A stretch of DNA of 64,000 nt from Pelagibacteraceae bacterium AG-422-I02 (GTDB taxonomy: Bacteria > Pseudomonadota > Alphaproteobacteria > Pelagibacterales > Pelagibacteraceae), in NCBI GenBank assembly GCA_003213555.1, contig QCMS01000004.1:1-64000 (forward strand), in the 5' to 3' direction. The translations under genes and the position numbers were made by a program. This document shows, piece after piece, positions 31,117 through 41,104 of the stretch (the stretch's first letter is position 1; each line of letters opens with the position of its first letter). Under the pieces are notes generated by a model. The model did not search any database. It had not been told where the DNA came from and was given only the letters and a program-made list of their open reading frames with translations.

Positions 31117-32212
31117 CTTTAGTCAAATTTTTTAAGTTTTTTAAAGATATTTTACTTTTATTAGGCAATACAGTTTTTCCTATATTTTTCAAAAGTATAA
31201 AATTTATTTTATCATCATTATTTTTTTTATCATTTTTTATGTAAGGTATTAATCCGTTTATTGATTTTTGTTTTTTATATTCTTTGAAAGTATATGCTAA
31301 ATTATTTTTTAAATAAATATTTTTAATTTGATTTAAAATTTTTAAGGAACAAATTTTTTGTACTACAGAGAGTTTGACCGCTAATATGATACCTGAAAGA
31401 ACAGCTTCACCATGTGTAATTCTTTTAGAATAATTATTTTTAGCTTCTATTGCATGTGCAAAAGTATGTCCAAAATTTAAAATCATTCTAAAATTTTTTT
31501 CATTCACGTCTTTATTAACAAAAAGTAATTTTATTTCACAACTTTTCTTAATTGCATAAATTAATTCATTAGATTTTTTTGTTAAAATAGACTCACTATT
31601 TTTTTCTAACCAATTAAAAAACTTTTTATCCTTTATAATTGAGTGTTTTAAAATTTCAGCATAGCCACATACCATTTCTCTTTTAGGCAAAGAATTTATA
31701 AAAACTGTGTCAATTATTACTAGCCTGGGCTGATAGAATGAACCTATTAAGTTTTTTCCAAATTTGGAATTCACACCAGTCTTCCCACCTATAGATGAGT
31801 CTACTTGAGCTAAAAGTGTTGTGGGAATATTAATAAAGTTAATGCCTCGTTTAAAAATACTTGCAACAAAACCACAGACATCACCAGTTACGCCGCCCCC
31901 AACACCTATAACTAAATCTGACCGATTGAAATTTTTTGACAATAAGATTTTTAAATACTTATTTACTGTATTGATAGATTTGTTTTTTTCATTGGCGGTA
32001 AAAGAAATAAATAAAAGATTATATTTTTTTAATTTATTCTTTAGAAAAAATTTAAATTTTGGCGGAATTTTTTTATCTAATATTATAGCAATCTTTTTAG
32101 TTTGAGGACATAATAATTTTATTCTTTTTGGTAAAATATCTAAAGTATTTTTACCAATTATAATTGAATAATTATTATTTTTACTTTTAAATTTTATTTC
32201 CTGTTTTTTCAT
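31100..32212 (-). CDS. aroB: 3-dehydroquinate synthase
   Basis: GGGVTGDVCGFVAS, PTTLLAQVDSSIGGKTGVN, LNFGHTFAHAIE. Confidence 0.97.
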   Translation of the reverse strand: MKKQEIKFKSKNNNYSIIIGKNTLDILPKRIKLLCPQTKKIAIILDKKIPPKFKFFLKNKLKKYNLLFISFTANEKNKSINTVNKYLKILLSKNFNRSDLVIGVGGGVTGDVCGFVASIFKRGINFINIPTTLLAQVDSSIGGKTGVNSKFGKNLIGSFYQPRLVIIDTVFINSLPKREMVCGYAEILKHSIIKDKKFFNWLEKNSESILTKKSNELIYAIKKSCEIKLLFVNKDVNEKNFRMILNFGHTFAHAIEAKNNYSKRITHGEAVLSGIILAVKLSVVQKICSLKILNQIKNIYLKNNLAYTFKEYKKQKSINGLIPYIKNDKKNNDDKINFILLKNIGKTVLPNKSKISLKNLKNLTKVISQF

Positions 32213-32738
32213 ACTTAACTATTATTTTTTCCACTATTTCATCAGGTTTAAGAAATTTACATTTAATCTTAAAATCAGCCTCATTATAAAATTTTTTTCT
32301 TTCAAAATAAATTTTTTTTACTGATTCTCTTAGCTTTTTTTTATATAAAAGTGGTCTCTTGGGATTTTTATTTAATCTTTTAATTAATTCTTCAATTGGG
32401 GCGTCTAACCAAAAACTAACAGATGATTTTTTTGTATTTCTTCTAATTTCGCTATTTAAAAAAGCTCCTCCACCTAAAGAAATAACTGAATTAACTGTTT
32501 CTAATTGAGCTAAAGTTAAGTCATTTTCAATTTTTCTAAAATAATTTTCACTTTTATTTTTAAAAATTAGGTCAATTGACATGCCTTCTTTTTTTTCAAT
32601 TAATTTATCAATATCAATAAAATTATATTTGAGTTTTTTAGCCAATTTTTTCCCAATAGTAGATTTTCCAACACCCATCATTCCAGTTAAAGTAAGGTTT
32701 TTTCCCACATTATTGTCTTTTTGAATTTGATTTTTCAT
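32187..32738 (-). CDS. aroK: Shikimate kinase
   Basis: GMMGVGKSTIGKKLA, FIDIDKLIE, GGGAF; adjacent to aroB. Confidence 0.95.
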   Translation of the reverse strand: MKNQIQKDNNVGKNLTLTGMMGVGKSTIGKKLAKKLKYNFIDIDKLIEKKEGMSIDLIFKNKSENYFRKIENDLTLAQLETVNSVISLGGGAFLNSEIRRNTKKSSVSFWLDAPIEELIKRLNKNPKRPLLYKKKLRESVKKIYFERKKFYNEADFKIKCKFLKPDEIVEKIIVKYEKTGNKI

Positions 32739-32779
32739 AAATATGTCTTATTTATTGAGTTTAAATCAATTCAAATACT

Positions 32780-32959
32780 ATGCAACTTAAATACAATAGA
32801 CAAAAAAGTTTAGGCAGCTCAATATTTAAATTTTTATTAAAACTAATACTATTAGTTATTATTTTAATATTTGTAATATTTTTGATAGAGAAAATTACCT
32901 TTCCAAGCCCAGAAAAAAAATATCAAATTGACGTCACTAATGAAATTAAAAAGCTTTAA
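32780..32959 (+). CDS. Small single-pass membrane protein (59 aa), uncharacterised
   Basis: ATG...TAA: MQLKYNRQKSLGSSIFKFLLKLILLVIILIFVIFLIEKITFPSPEKKYQIDVTNEIKKL; overlaps next CDS by 20 nt. Confidence 0.65.
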   Translation: MQLKYNRQKSLGSSIFKFLLKLILLVIILIFVIFLIEKITFPSPEKKYQIDVTNEIKKL

Positions 32960-34676
32960 TTATTTTTTAGGCTTATTAATTATTTTTACTCATCTATCTG
33001 CGATGGGTGAAGAAAAAATTGATATATGGAAGAACAAAAAAAAAACAGAAACAGAATCTTCAATAGAAGAAAAAACAAAAATAGAAAAAAAAATTAATCT
33101 TGACAGTTCCCAACAAATAGAAGCTCCATCTCAAATTCAAATTCAAGAAAGTTCAGAAATCAGCGCAGATGAAGCAAAAGTTTATGGTATTTATGACCCA
33201 GAAAATTTTAATTTTAACTTAAATATGTGGTCTTCAACTAAAGCTGATGATTTAAGATCAAGTTTAAAAAGAATTAACAAAATAGAACTTTCCAGATCCT
33301 CAAAAGAAATATTAGAAGCAATATTGTTTTCATTTTCTTATCCACCGCCAGGTATGTCAGAAAAAGAATTTGTCGATTTAAAAATTAATTGGCTAATAAA
33401 AAATGATAGATCAGAATTGATTGAAAGCTTTTTAAAACAAAATGAAAGATTCGAAAGTAAAAGTAAAGCTGTACAGTACTTAGTTGATAAAAATATAGCA
33501 AGTGCAAATATAAAAGAGGGTTGTGAGAAAATTAAATTTATTGATGCAAAAATAAAGGATTCATATTTAGAGAAGTTTAAAATATATTGTTTAGTTTTTA
33601 ATAACAAAAAGTCAGAAGCACAACTTTTGTTAGATCTTTTAAGAGAACAAAGTCAATCCAGTAAATTTTATGATGATAAAATTAATTTCCTACTAAACGT
33701 TACAGAAAAAACCAATATTAATAAAGTAAATGAGAAAAATTTATTAAATTTTTATCTCTCTAGTATAACTATTCCAAAGTTTAAATATGAACCAACAAAT
33801 AAAACTAAACCTGAAATATGGGAGTATTTAAATGCTGCTAATCTAATTAAGCTTGAAGATGCTTCAGATAAAGAAAAACTTAAAGAACTAGAAATAGCAG
33901 CCAATAATGGCCAACTAGATAAAAATAAAATATTTGAGATTTACAAACAAATACCTTTCAATTTAAATGCTTTAATCAATGCAAAAGATAATTATCAATC
34001 CTTAGATCAAAGTGATGCTCGAGCACTTATTTTTCAAAAATATTTATTATCAGAGGGCAATAAGAATAAAATAGAATACCTTTTATTGCTTGAAGAACTA
34101 TTCAAAAAAGATGATTTAGTAAACGTTTACTCGAAATTTTTGAGCGATAAGATCGAAGAGATAGGTGTAAAAAATTTACCTGAAAAGTATCAAGATTCTG
34201 CAAAAGCAAGAATTCAAAGTGAAGATGATGCGCTTTTAGGTAAGGTGAAATTTAATGATAAAATTTTGCATCAATCTAAAGTTATAAAATATTTTATCGA
34301 AGGTGAAGATAAAAAGAAAACTCAAAAGGATATAGACAGAATTTTTAAAAAAATATCAAAGAATAAAAAATACTTTGTTTCTGCAAAAGATTTAGCCTTA
34401 GCAGATGCTTTAATAAAAGATGGTTTTTCTTTACCATCAAATTTTAAATATGAGGAACTCTCAAAAAAATTTAATATACCAAAAAACTTACTAAAATTAA
34501 TTGATACTGATCAAAAAGCATTTCTAGCATTAAAAATAGTTGAAATTATAGGCGAAGATGAGCCTTATCAACTTGACTCTGAAACAATATATTTTGTTAC
34601 CAATCTTTTAAATAAAATGAATTTGATTATTTTAAGAAACAAAGTTTTGAATTCAGCTCTACCATTAAGAACTTAA
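32940..34676 (+). CDS. Uncharacterised exported protein (signal-peptide-like N-terminus), about 578 aa
   Basis: ATG at 32940 (MKLKSFNYFLGLLIIFTHLSAMGEEK) is more plausible than track start 32928 (TTG). Confidence 0.8.
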   Translation: MKLKSFNYFLGLLIIFTHLSAMGEEKIDIWKNKKKTETESSIEEKTKIEKKINLDSSQQIEAPSQIQIQESSEISADEAKVYGIYDPENFNFNLNMWSSTKADDLRSSLKRINKIELSRSSKEILEAILFSFSYPPPGMSEKEFVDLKINWLIKNDRSELIESFLKQNERFESKSKAVQYLVDKNIASANIKEGCEKIKFIDAKIKDSYLEKFKIYCLVFNNKKSEAQLLLDLLREQSQSSKFYDDKINFLLNVTEKTNINKVNEKNLLNFYLSSITIPKFKYEPTNKTKPEIWEYLNAANLIKLEDASDKEKLKELEIAANNGQLDKNKIFEIYKQIPFNLNALINAKDNYQSLDQSDARALIFQKYLLSEGNKNKIEYLLLLEELFKKDDLVNVYSKFLSDKIEEIGVKNLPEKYQDSAKARIQSEDDALLGKVKFNDKILHQSKVIKYFIEGEDKKKTQKDIDRIFKKISKNKKYFVSAKDLALADALIKDGFSLPSNFKYEELSKKFNIPKNLLKLIDTDQKAFLALKIVEIIGEDEPYQLDSETIYFVTNLLNKMNLIILRNKVLNSALPLRT

Positions 34677-34693
34677 TTAAAATATAATTAATA

Positions 34694-35218
34694 ATGTCCC
34701 AAAGAAAAATAGTAATTGAGCCAGATCCCATTTTAAGAAAAAAAAGTGAAATTTTAGAAAAGGTTGACGATGAACTTAGAAAATTATTAGACGATATGTT
34801 GGAGACTATGTATTCAGCTCCTGGTATAGGCTTAGCAGCAGTTCAAGTTGGTATTTTAAAACGTTTAATTGTAATTGATATTTCGAAAGAGAAAGATAAA
34901 AAAAATCCACTATTTTTGATAAATCCTGAAATAATTTCAAAATCTAAAAATACTTCAACTTACGAAGAGGGATGCTTGTCATTACCTGGCCATTTTGCAG
35001 AAATCGAAAGACCAGCAGAATGTCAAATTAAATATATTGATTATGAAGGAAAAAAAAAGGAAATCAAAGTAACTGGTCTACTATCAACTTGTATTCAACA
35101 TGAAGTAGATCATCTTAACGGGATATTATTTATTGATTATTTATCTAAATTAAAAAAGGATATGATTATAAAAAAATTAGTTAAACATAAAAAAGAACTT
35201 AATAAAATTGTTCTATAA
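34694..35218 (+). CDS. def: Peptide deformylase
   Basis: GIGLAAVQVG, EEGCLSLPG, QHEVDHLNG. Confidence 0.98.
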   Translation: MSQRKIVIEPDPILRKKSEILEKVDDELRKLLDDMLETMYSAPGIGLAAVQVGILKRLIVIDISKEKDKKNPLFLINPEIISKSKNTSTYEEGCLSLPGHFAEIERPAECQIKYIDYEGKKKEIKVTGLLSTCIQHEVDHLNGILFIDYLSKLKKDMIIKKLVKHKKELNKIVL

Positions 35219-35223
35219 ATTTA

Positions 35224-36141
35224 ATGGCTTTAAAAATAATTTTTATGGGAACCCCAGAATTTGCTATCCCTGCCTTGAGGGCACTAAATTCAAAATATGA
35301 AACATTATGTGTATATACCCAATCTCCAAAAAAAAAATCAAGAGGTCAGAAAATAATTAAATCACCTATTCACTTGGAGGCGGAAAAGTTAAAAATTCCA
35401 GTACGGTTTCCTGATAAATTAAATAATGAAGATGAATATAAATTTATAAAAGAGTCTAAAGTTAAAATTGTGATTGTAGTCGCTTATGGTCAAATAATTC
35501 CAAACAAATTTCTAAATATTAAAAATTTAATTTTTTTGAATGTACATGCTTCTCTTCTTCCAAAGTGGAGAGGTGCTGCTCCAATTCAAAGGTCCATAAT
35601 GGAAATGGAAGAAGAAACTGGAATTTCTATTATGAAAATTGTGCCAACACTTGATGCTGGACCTTATATGATGCAGAGAAGTGTCAGTATAAATGAAAAA
35701 GATAATCATTTTTCTTTAAGTAAAAGATTGTCAGAGGTTGGTGCAAAATTAATTTTAGATGCTTTATCAATATTTGAAAAAAAGGAATTTATTTTTAAAG
35801 ATCAAGATGAAAAGTTAGCAACTTATGCTAAGAAAATAAGTAAAAAAGAATCCGAAATTGATTGGAATATACCTGCAAAAAAATTAATTGCTAAAATAAA
35901 CGGGCTAAGTCCTTACCCAGGAGTTTGGTTTAAACATAATGGAAAAAGAATTAAAATTATCGAGGCTGAAATATCTGACAATCAAGGTAAAAGGGGAGAG
36001 GTCATTACAAATGATCTTGTAATAGGATGCCAAGATAAAGCAATAAAAATTAACTTGCTTCAAAAAGAAGGAAAAAAAATTCTTAAAACAAAAAGTTTCC
36101 TAGCTGGATATAAAATTGTCAAAGGGGATATGCTTATCTAA
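35224..36141 (+). CDS. fmt: Methionyl-tRNA formyltransferase
   Basis: FMGTPEFAIPAL, NVHASLLPKWRGAAPIQ, LSPYPGVWF. Confidence 0.98.
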   Translation: MALKIIFMGTPEFAIPALRALNSKYETLCVYTQSPKKKSRGQKIIKSPIHLEAEKLKIPVRFPDKLNNEDEYKFIKESKVKIVIVVAYGQIIPNKFLNIKNLIFLNVHASLLPKWRGAAPIQRSIMEMEEETGISIMKIVPTLDAGPYMMQRSVSINEKDNHFSLSKRLSEVGAKLILDALSIFEKKEFIFKDQDEKLATYAKKISKKESEIDWNIPAKKLIAKINGLSPYPGVWFKHNGKRIKIIEAEISDNQGKRGEVITNDLVIGCQDKAIKINLLQKEGKKILKTKSFLAGYKIVKGDMLI

Positions 36142-36881
36142 TGTTTAACTATCAAATAATTATTGAATATTTGGGAACTAATTACGTAGGCTGGCAAATA
36201 CAAAAAAATGGCACCTCTATTCAATCAATTATTCAAAAAGCTCTTACAAAAGTATTAAAGTCAAAAATTAAGATCAATGGTTCAGGTCGAACAGATGCTG
36301 GTGTTCATGCAAAAGGGCAGAGTGCAAATTTTATAATAGATAAAGAAATTAAAGATAATTATAAATTTTTGGAATCGGTCAACTTTTTTTTAAAGAAAAA
36401 ATCAATTTCTATAATTGAAATAAATAATAAAAAAATTAATTTTCATGCACGTCATAGTGTTAAGAAAAAAATGTATAAATATATAATTCTTAATCGATCC
36501 ACTGAGTCTCCTATGTACAATGATAGAGCTTGGATCATAAAAAAAAAACTTAACATAACAATGATGAAAAAGGGAATAAGATATTATCTAGGTACTCACA
36601 ACTTTACATCAATGAGATCAGCCTCATGTGCTGCTAAAAACCCTATAAGAACAATAACTAAAGCTAAAATAAAAAAAAGAAGTGATAAAATAATTATAAC
36701 TTTTGAGTCAAAATCATTTCTTCAAAAACAAGTAAGATCGATGGTCGGATGTTTAAAATATGTTGGCGAGAATAAATGGAAGCCAGAAAAAATTAAAACT
36801 ATAATTAAATTAAAAAAAAGACAATTGTGTGCTCCGCCAGCCCCACCAGAGGGACTCTACTTAGAAAAGGTTTTTTATTAA
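36141..36881 (+). CDS. truA: tRNA pseudouridine(38-40) synthase
   Basis: GSGRTDAGVHAKGQSANF, RSMVGCL. Confidence 0.97.
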   Translation: MFNYQIIIEYLGTNYVGWQIQKNGTSIQSIIQKALTKVLKSKIKINGSGRTDAGVHAKGQSANFIIDKEIKDNYKFLESVNFFLKKKSISIIEINNKKINFHARHSVKKKMYKYIILNRSTESPMYNDRAWIIKKKLNITMMKKGIRYYLGTHNFTSMRSASCAAKNPIRTITKAKIKKRSDKIIITFESKSFLQKQVRSMVGCLKYVGENKWKPEKIKTIIKLKKRQLCAPPAPPEGLYLEKVFY

Positions 36882-38011
36882 TTTTTAATTACTTTTAAGT
36901 ATTCTTTTTGAATTTTTTGCCAAGTAAACTTTTTTATAAAACGCAAAGATTTTTTAGAAATTTGATTACTTAATTTTTTATCATTCTTAAATTTATTTAT
37001 CTTAATTACAAGGTCATCTACATTATTATAACTGATAACATTTTTATCAAAATTATATGAAGTTTTCTTTGAACAAATTACCGGCAATCCATAAGACATA
37101 TAAGATAATATTTTTCCTTGCATACCAGTTGCTATATCTAAATTTGCTAACCCACAAATAGTTCCTTTTATAAATTTGTCTAAGTTTTTTTGCTGGCCCC
37201 AGCATGTGATATTTTTATTTAAAGATAGAAAATATTTATCAAAACTATTGATTTCTCCCACAACGTCAAGCCTTATATCAATTAAACTTTTTTTTAATTT
37301 TGGTAAAACGTTTTTTACAAAACTTTTAACTGCTAAGATGTTAGGTAAATATTTTAAATTACCAATAAATAATATCCTTTTATTATTTTTTGCAAATAAG
37401 TATTTTTTTTTTATCTTATCTATTGAAATATTAATATGAATTATCTTTCCTTTAATTGATTGGTTGATTTCCTTTATTTCATTCTTAGAAAATAAAATTA
37501 TTTTATCAAAGTCCGAAAAAATTTCCTTTTCAATATTTTTTATTAGAAGACTTTCTAAAAAATAAATATACTTTAGTGGATTAAATATATTTAAATTGTG
37601 AAAAGTTTGATTGTAATTATTTGAGTACAAGTCCCCCATTTCAATAATTTTTTTTCCATAATAATTTTTTGGAAGATACTGACTTGATCTAATATGATAA
37701 AAAAAAATCAAATCATAATCTGAAGCCTTATCATGAATAAACTGTTTCATTTTGGCAGAATAAAAAAAACCAAATTGTAATGGTCTTAAAAAAAATAAAG
37801 ATTTTATAACATTGATTATTTTTAACAGCAAATTTGGAGTTTTGAAAATGAAAATATTATCCTGGGAAAAATCATCTTTGTGATCCAAACTAACTATGTC
37901 TAGTTTATTTTTTTTTTTTAAAATACTTACAATTTTCCTGGATCCTATTACATCTCCAGAATATTTTTTTGAAAAGGGACTTCTTGTTGAAATAAAGAGG
38001 ATCTTTTTCAT
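36878..38011 (-). CDS. Glycosyltransferase (GT-B fold)
   Basis: RILFIGNLKYLPNILAVKSFV, GMQGKILSYMSYGLPVICSK; A12 tract near codons 32-35. Confidence 0.8.
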   Translation of the reverse strand: MKKILFISTRSPFSKKYSGDVIGSRKIVSILKKKNKLDIVSLDHKDDFSQDNIFIFKTPNLLLKIINVIKSLFFLRPLQFGFFYSAKMKQFIHDKASDYDLIFFYHIRSSQYLPKNYYGKKIIEMGDLYSNNYNQTFHNLNIFNPLKYIYFLESLLIKNIEKEIFSDFDKIILFSKNEIKEINQSIKGKIIHINISIDKIKKKYLFAKNNKRILFIGNLKYLPNILAVKSFVKNVLPKLKKSLIDIRLDVVGEINSFDKYFLSLNKNITCWGQQKNLDKFIKGTICGLANLDIATGMQGKILSYMSYGLPVICSKKTSYNFDKNVISYNNVDDLVIKINKFKNDKKLSNQISKKSLRFIKKFTWQKIQKEYLKVIKN

Positions 38012-38015
38012 TTTT

Positions 38016-38465
38016 TTATTTTTTCTTTTTTTTGATTCTCCATCTAGATCCTTCTCTAACTATAAAACCACAACACTTTTTTGACCCGCATTTACAAGGA
38101 AATTTTTTAAAATCCTCATCAAAGCTAAAACCGTAATCATACGAAAACTCTTCACCTTTTTTAATATCTTTGATTGCATGAACCCATACCTTAAGGCCAG
38201 TTCCAGTTACTTCACAATTTGGATTACAGGAGTGATTTATCAATCTGGCAGTGTTGAACTTAAAATCCCCATCAAGATCGTATCTTTTATTTAAATTAAA
38301 AAGATAAATAGCTTTATCATTATCGTATTTTGGATTTTCCTCAGCTTCTTTTCGCGTAATAACTTTACCCTTATATTCTATTACTTTTGAACCTTTTTTT
38401 ATGTCTCTAGTGGCGTATAAACCTAAATTATCAATTTTAGATTTTCTTACTTTGTAAGCCTTCAC
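38016..38465 (-). CDS. SET-domain protein (putative protein-lysine methyltransferase)
   Basis: RLINHSCNPNCEV, YDYGF, post-SET CKCGSKKCCG. Confidence 0.88.
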   Translation of the reverse strand: MKAYKVRKSKIDNLGLYATRDIKKGSKVIEYKGKVITRKEAEENPKYDNDKAIYLFNLNKRYDLDGDFKFNTARLINHSCNPNCEVTGTGLKVWVHAIKDIKKGEEFSYDYGFSFDEDFKKFPCKCGSKKCCGFIVREGSRWRIKKKKK

Positions 38466-39625
38466 TTAAAATAATCCTCTAGAATATTTTGATAAATTTT
38501 AGTTAAATTTTTTAAATCTTTTAATGAAACACATTCATCAATCTTATGCATTGTTTTATTAACTAAACCAAACTCTAGACAAGGTGCAATCTTTTTTATG
38601 AACCTAGCATCCGATGTACCACCAGTTGTAGAAAATACAGGAGTTATTTTAGTAATTTTTTTTATTATACTTCTAGCCATATAGATAGTTTTATTTGGCT
38701 TTGTTAGAAAAGATTCACCATTTACATGGAAAAAAATTTTAAATTTACATCCATTTTTTTTACTCAAATTTTTAACAATTGAACTAATTTTTTTCTTTAA
38801 ACTACTTGAGGTATGAAGATTATTAAACCTTACATTGAATTGAGCTCTCGCTATTGCTGGAATAACGTTAGCAGCTTTGTTATCTACATCTATTGATGTA
38901 ATTTCTAAATTCGAGGGCTGGAAATTTTTGTTACCATTATCTAATTTTTGTTCGTTAAGTCTTTTACATATTTTTACCAATGTATTAATAGGATTATTAG
39001 AAAGGTAAGGGTAAGCGACATGACCTTGCGATCCAGTAATAATTATTGTTCCCGAAACACTACCCCGTCTTCCGATTTTTATCATCTCTCCAAGTCTATT
39101 AGGATTAGTAGGCTCACCAACTATACAAAAATCTATTTTTTCTTTTTTCCTTTTCAAGTAGTCTACTACTTTTTTTGTCCCATTGATTGCAAGGGCTTCC
39201 TCATCACCAGTAATTAAAAAGCTTATAGATCCATTAAATTTTTTTCTTTTTTTAATAAATTTGTCTACTGCAGATACAAAGCAAGCGATTGAACTTTTCA
39301 TATCATTAGCACCTCTTCCAATTAGATGATTATTTTTTATTGTTGGTTTAAAAGGATTTACGGTCCAATCTTTTATGTTACCCGGGGGCACAACATCAGT
39401 ATGACCTGCGTAACATAAATTTGGCCCTTTTTTTCCAAGTCTTGCATAAATATTTTTGATTGGTTTACTTATTCTATTTTTATCTTTAAATTCCAAAATT
39501 TTGCAATCAAAACCTAACTTTCTTAACTGCTTTGCTAAAAATCCTATAGCTCCTGCATCTACGGGGGTTACACTTGGAAATTTAATAAGCTCTTTTGCTA
39601 ATGTAAGTTCATTAATGTTAGGCAT
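38462..39625 (-). CDS. dapE: Succinyl-diaminopimelate desuccinylase
   Basis: CYAGHTDVVPPG, GRGANDMKSSIA, TGDEEALAINGTKK; next to dapD. Confidence 0.95.
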   Translation of the reverse strand: MPNINELTLAKELIKFPSVTPVDAGAIGFLAKQLRKLGFDCKILEFKDKNRISKPIKNIYARLGKKGPNLCYAGHTDVVPPGNIKDWTVNPFKPTIKNNHLIGRGANDMKSSIACFVSAVDKFIKKRKKFNGSISFLITGDEEALAINGTKKVVDYLKRKKEKIDFCIVGEPTNPNRLGEMIKIGRRGSVSGTIIITGSQGHVAYPYLSNNPINTLVKICKRLNEQKLDNGNKNFQPSNLEITSIDVDNKAANVIPAIARAQFNVRFNNLHTSSSLKKKISSIVKNLSKKNGCKFKIFFHVNGESFLTKPNKTIYMARSIIKKITKITPVFSTTGGTSDARFIKKIAPCLEFGLVNKTMHKIDECVSLKDLKNLTKIYQNILEDYFK

Positions 39626-40452
39626 TAATCTCTTAATAAATCATTTATAGATGTTTTACTTCTTGTTTTCGAGTCAACTTTTTTAACAATCACTGCACAA
39701 TACAAAGAAGGTCCATCGGGATTAGATTTATTTGGTAAACTTCCTGGCACAACCACAGAATATGCAGGCACTTTTCCAAAAGTGATTTCACCAGTTGATC
39801 TATCTACAATTTTTGTTGAAGCGCCAATATAAACTCCCATTGAAATGACCGCTCCTTCCTCAACTAGCACGCCTTCAGCTATTTCAGATCTAGCACCTAC
39901 GAAGCAATTATCTTCGATAATTACTGGACCAGCTTGTAGCGGTTCAAGCACTCCACCAATTCCAGCTCCACCTGAGATATGACAATTCTTTCCAACTTGC
40001 GCACATGAACCAACAGAAGCCCAAGTGTCAATCATTGTGCCTTCATCGACATATGCTCCAAGATTTACAAACGATGGCATAAGCACAACATTTTTAGCAA
40101 TAAAAGATCCTCTTCTAACAACTCCATTTGGAACATGTCGGTAACCAGCTTTTTTCCAATCTTTTTCTTTCCACTTTACTGTTTTGCCTGGAACTTTATC
40201 ATACCAGGTTGTGTATGGTCCTTTTGACATTGTCATTTTATTTACTCTAAAACTTAAAAGGATTGCTTTTTTGATCCACTGATTAACAATCCATGTACCG
40301 TTAATCTTGTTTGCAACTCTAATTTTACCTGAGTCAACTAGATTTATTGTTTCATTAATGGCTTTAATCAATTTTTTATCTGATTTTGGACCTACTTTTT
40401 CTTTCTTTTCAAAACTCTCGTTTATAATTTTTTCTAATTTATCGTAGCTCAT
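39625..40452 (-). CDS. dapD: Tetrahydrodipicolinate N-succinyltransferase
   Basis: Left-handed beta-helix hexapeptides; [36 protein letters not shown]. Confidence 0.97.
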   Translation of the reverse strand: MSYDKLEKIINESFEKKEKVGPKSDKKLIKAINETINLVDSGKIRVANKINGTWIVNQWIKKAILLSFRVNKMTMSKGPYTTWYDKVPGKTVKWKEKDWKKAGYRHVPNGVVRRGSFIAKNVVLMPSFVNLGAYVDEGTMIDTWASVGSCAQVGKNCHISGGAGIGGVLEPLQAGPVIIEDNCFVGARSEIAEGVLVEEGAVISMGVYIGASTKIVDRSTGEITFGKVPAYSVVVPGSLPNKSNPDGPSLYCAVIVKKVDSKTRSKTSINDLLRD

Positions 40453-41104
40453 TAATCTCCTTTAAAAATTTTGCTAGGCTATCAGTCTTATAATTAATGA
40501 AATCTGAGTCTGAATATTTTGCTGCCCAAGGTTCATCATTTTTAATCCAAACAGTTTTCATTCCTAATTCGTGTGCTGGTTTTAAATTTCTAGCAATATC
40601 TTCAAAGAATATACAATATTGTGGCTCAATTTTGTAACTTTCTACCAATTTTTTATAAGGCTCTTTAGAAGGCTTTGGAATAAACTCACAATCTCGTATA
40701 TCAAATATTCCATCAAAAAGCTTATCTATTCCAATTCTTTTTGTGACATTGATTGCATGAGCTCTAGAGCCATTAGTAAAAATTATTTTCTTTCCGTCTA
40801 ACTTTTTAATTTCTACCTCAAGATCTTTATCCTTAGCTAAAAAACTTAGATCTACATCATGAACAAACTCTAAAAATTCATCTGCATCAATTTTGTGATG
40901 TTTTATCATACCGTTTAAGGTTGTGTTATATTCTTGAAAATAGTTTTTTTGAATTTTTCTAGCCTCTTCAATATTAACGTTTAATTTTTCAGAGATAAAT
41001 TTAGACATCTTCTTATCTACCTGGTCGAATACTTTTGTTGCGCCGTCATAAAGCGTGTTGTCTAAATCAAATAACCAAAATTTTATATCTTTTAAATCTT
41101 TCAT
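40439..41104 (-). CDS. HAD-family hydrolase, pyrimidine 5'-nucleotidase-like
   Basis: [43 protein letters not shown]. Confidence 0.87.
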   Translation of the reverse strand: MKDLKDIKFWLFDLDNTLYDGATKVFDQVDKKMSKFISEKLNVNIEEARKIQKNYFQEYNTTLNGMIKHHKIDADEFLEFVHDVDLSFLAKDKDLEVEIKKLDGKKIIFTNGSRAHAINVTKRIGIDKLFDGIFDIRDCEFIPKPSKEPYKKLVESYKIEPQYCIFFEDIARNLKPAHELGMKTVWIKNDEPWAAKYSDSDFINYKTDSLAKFLKEINELR

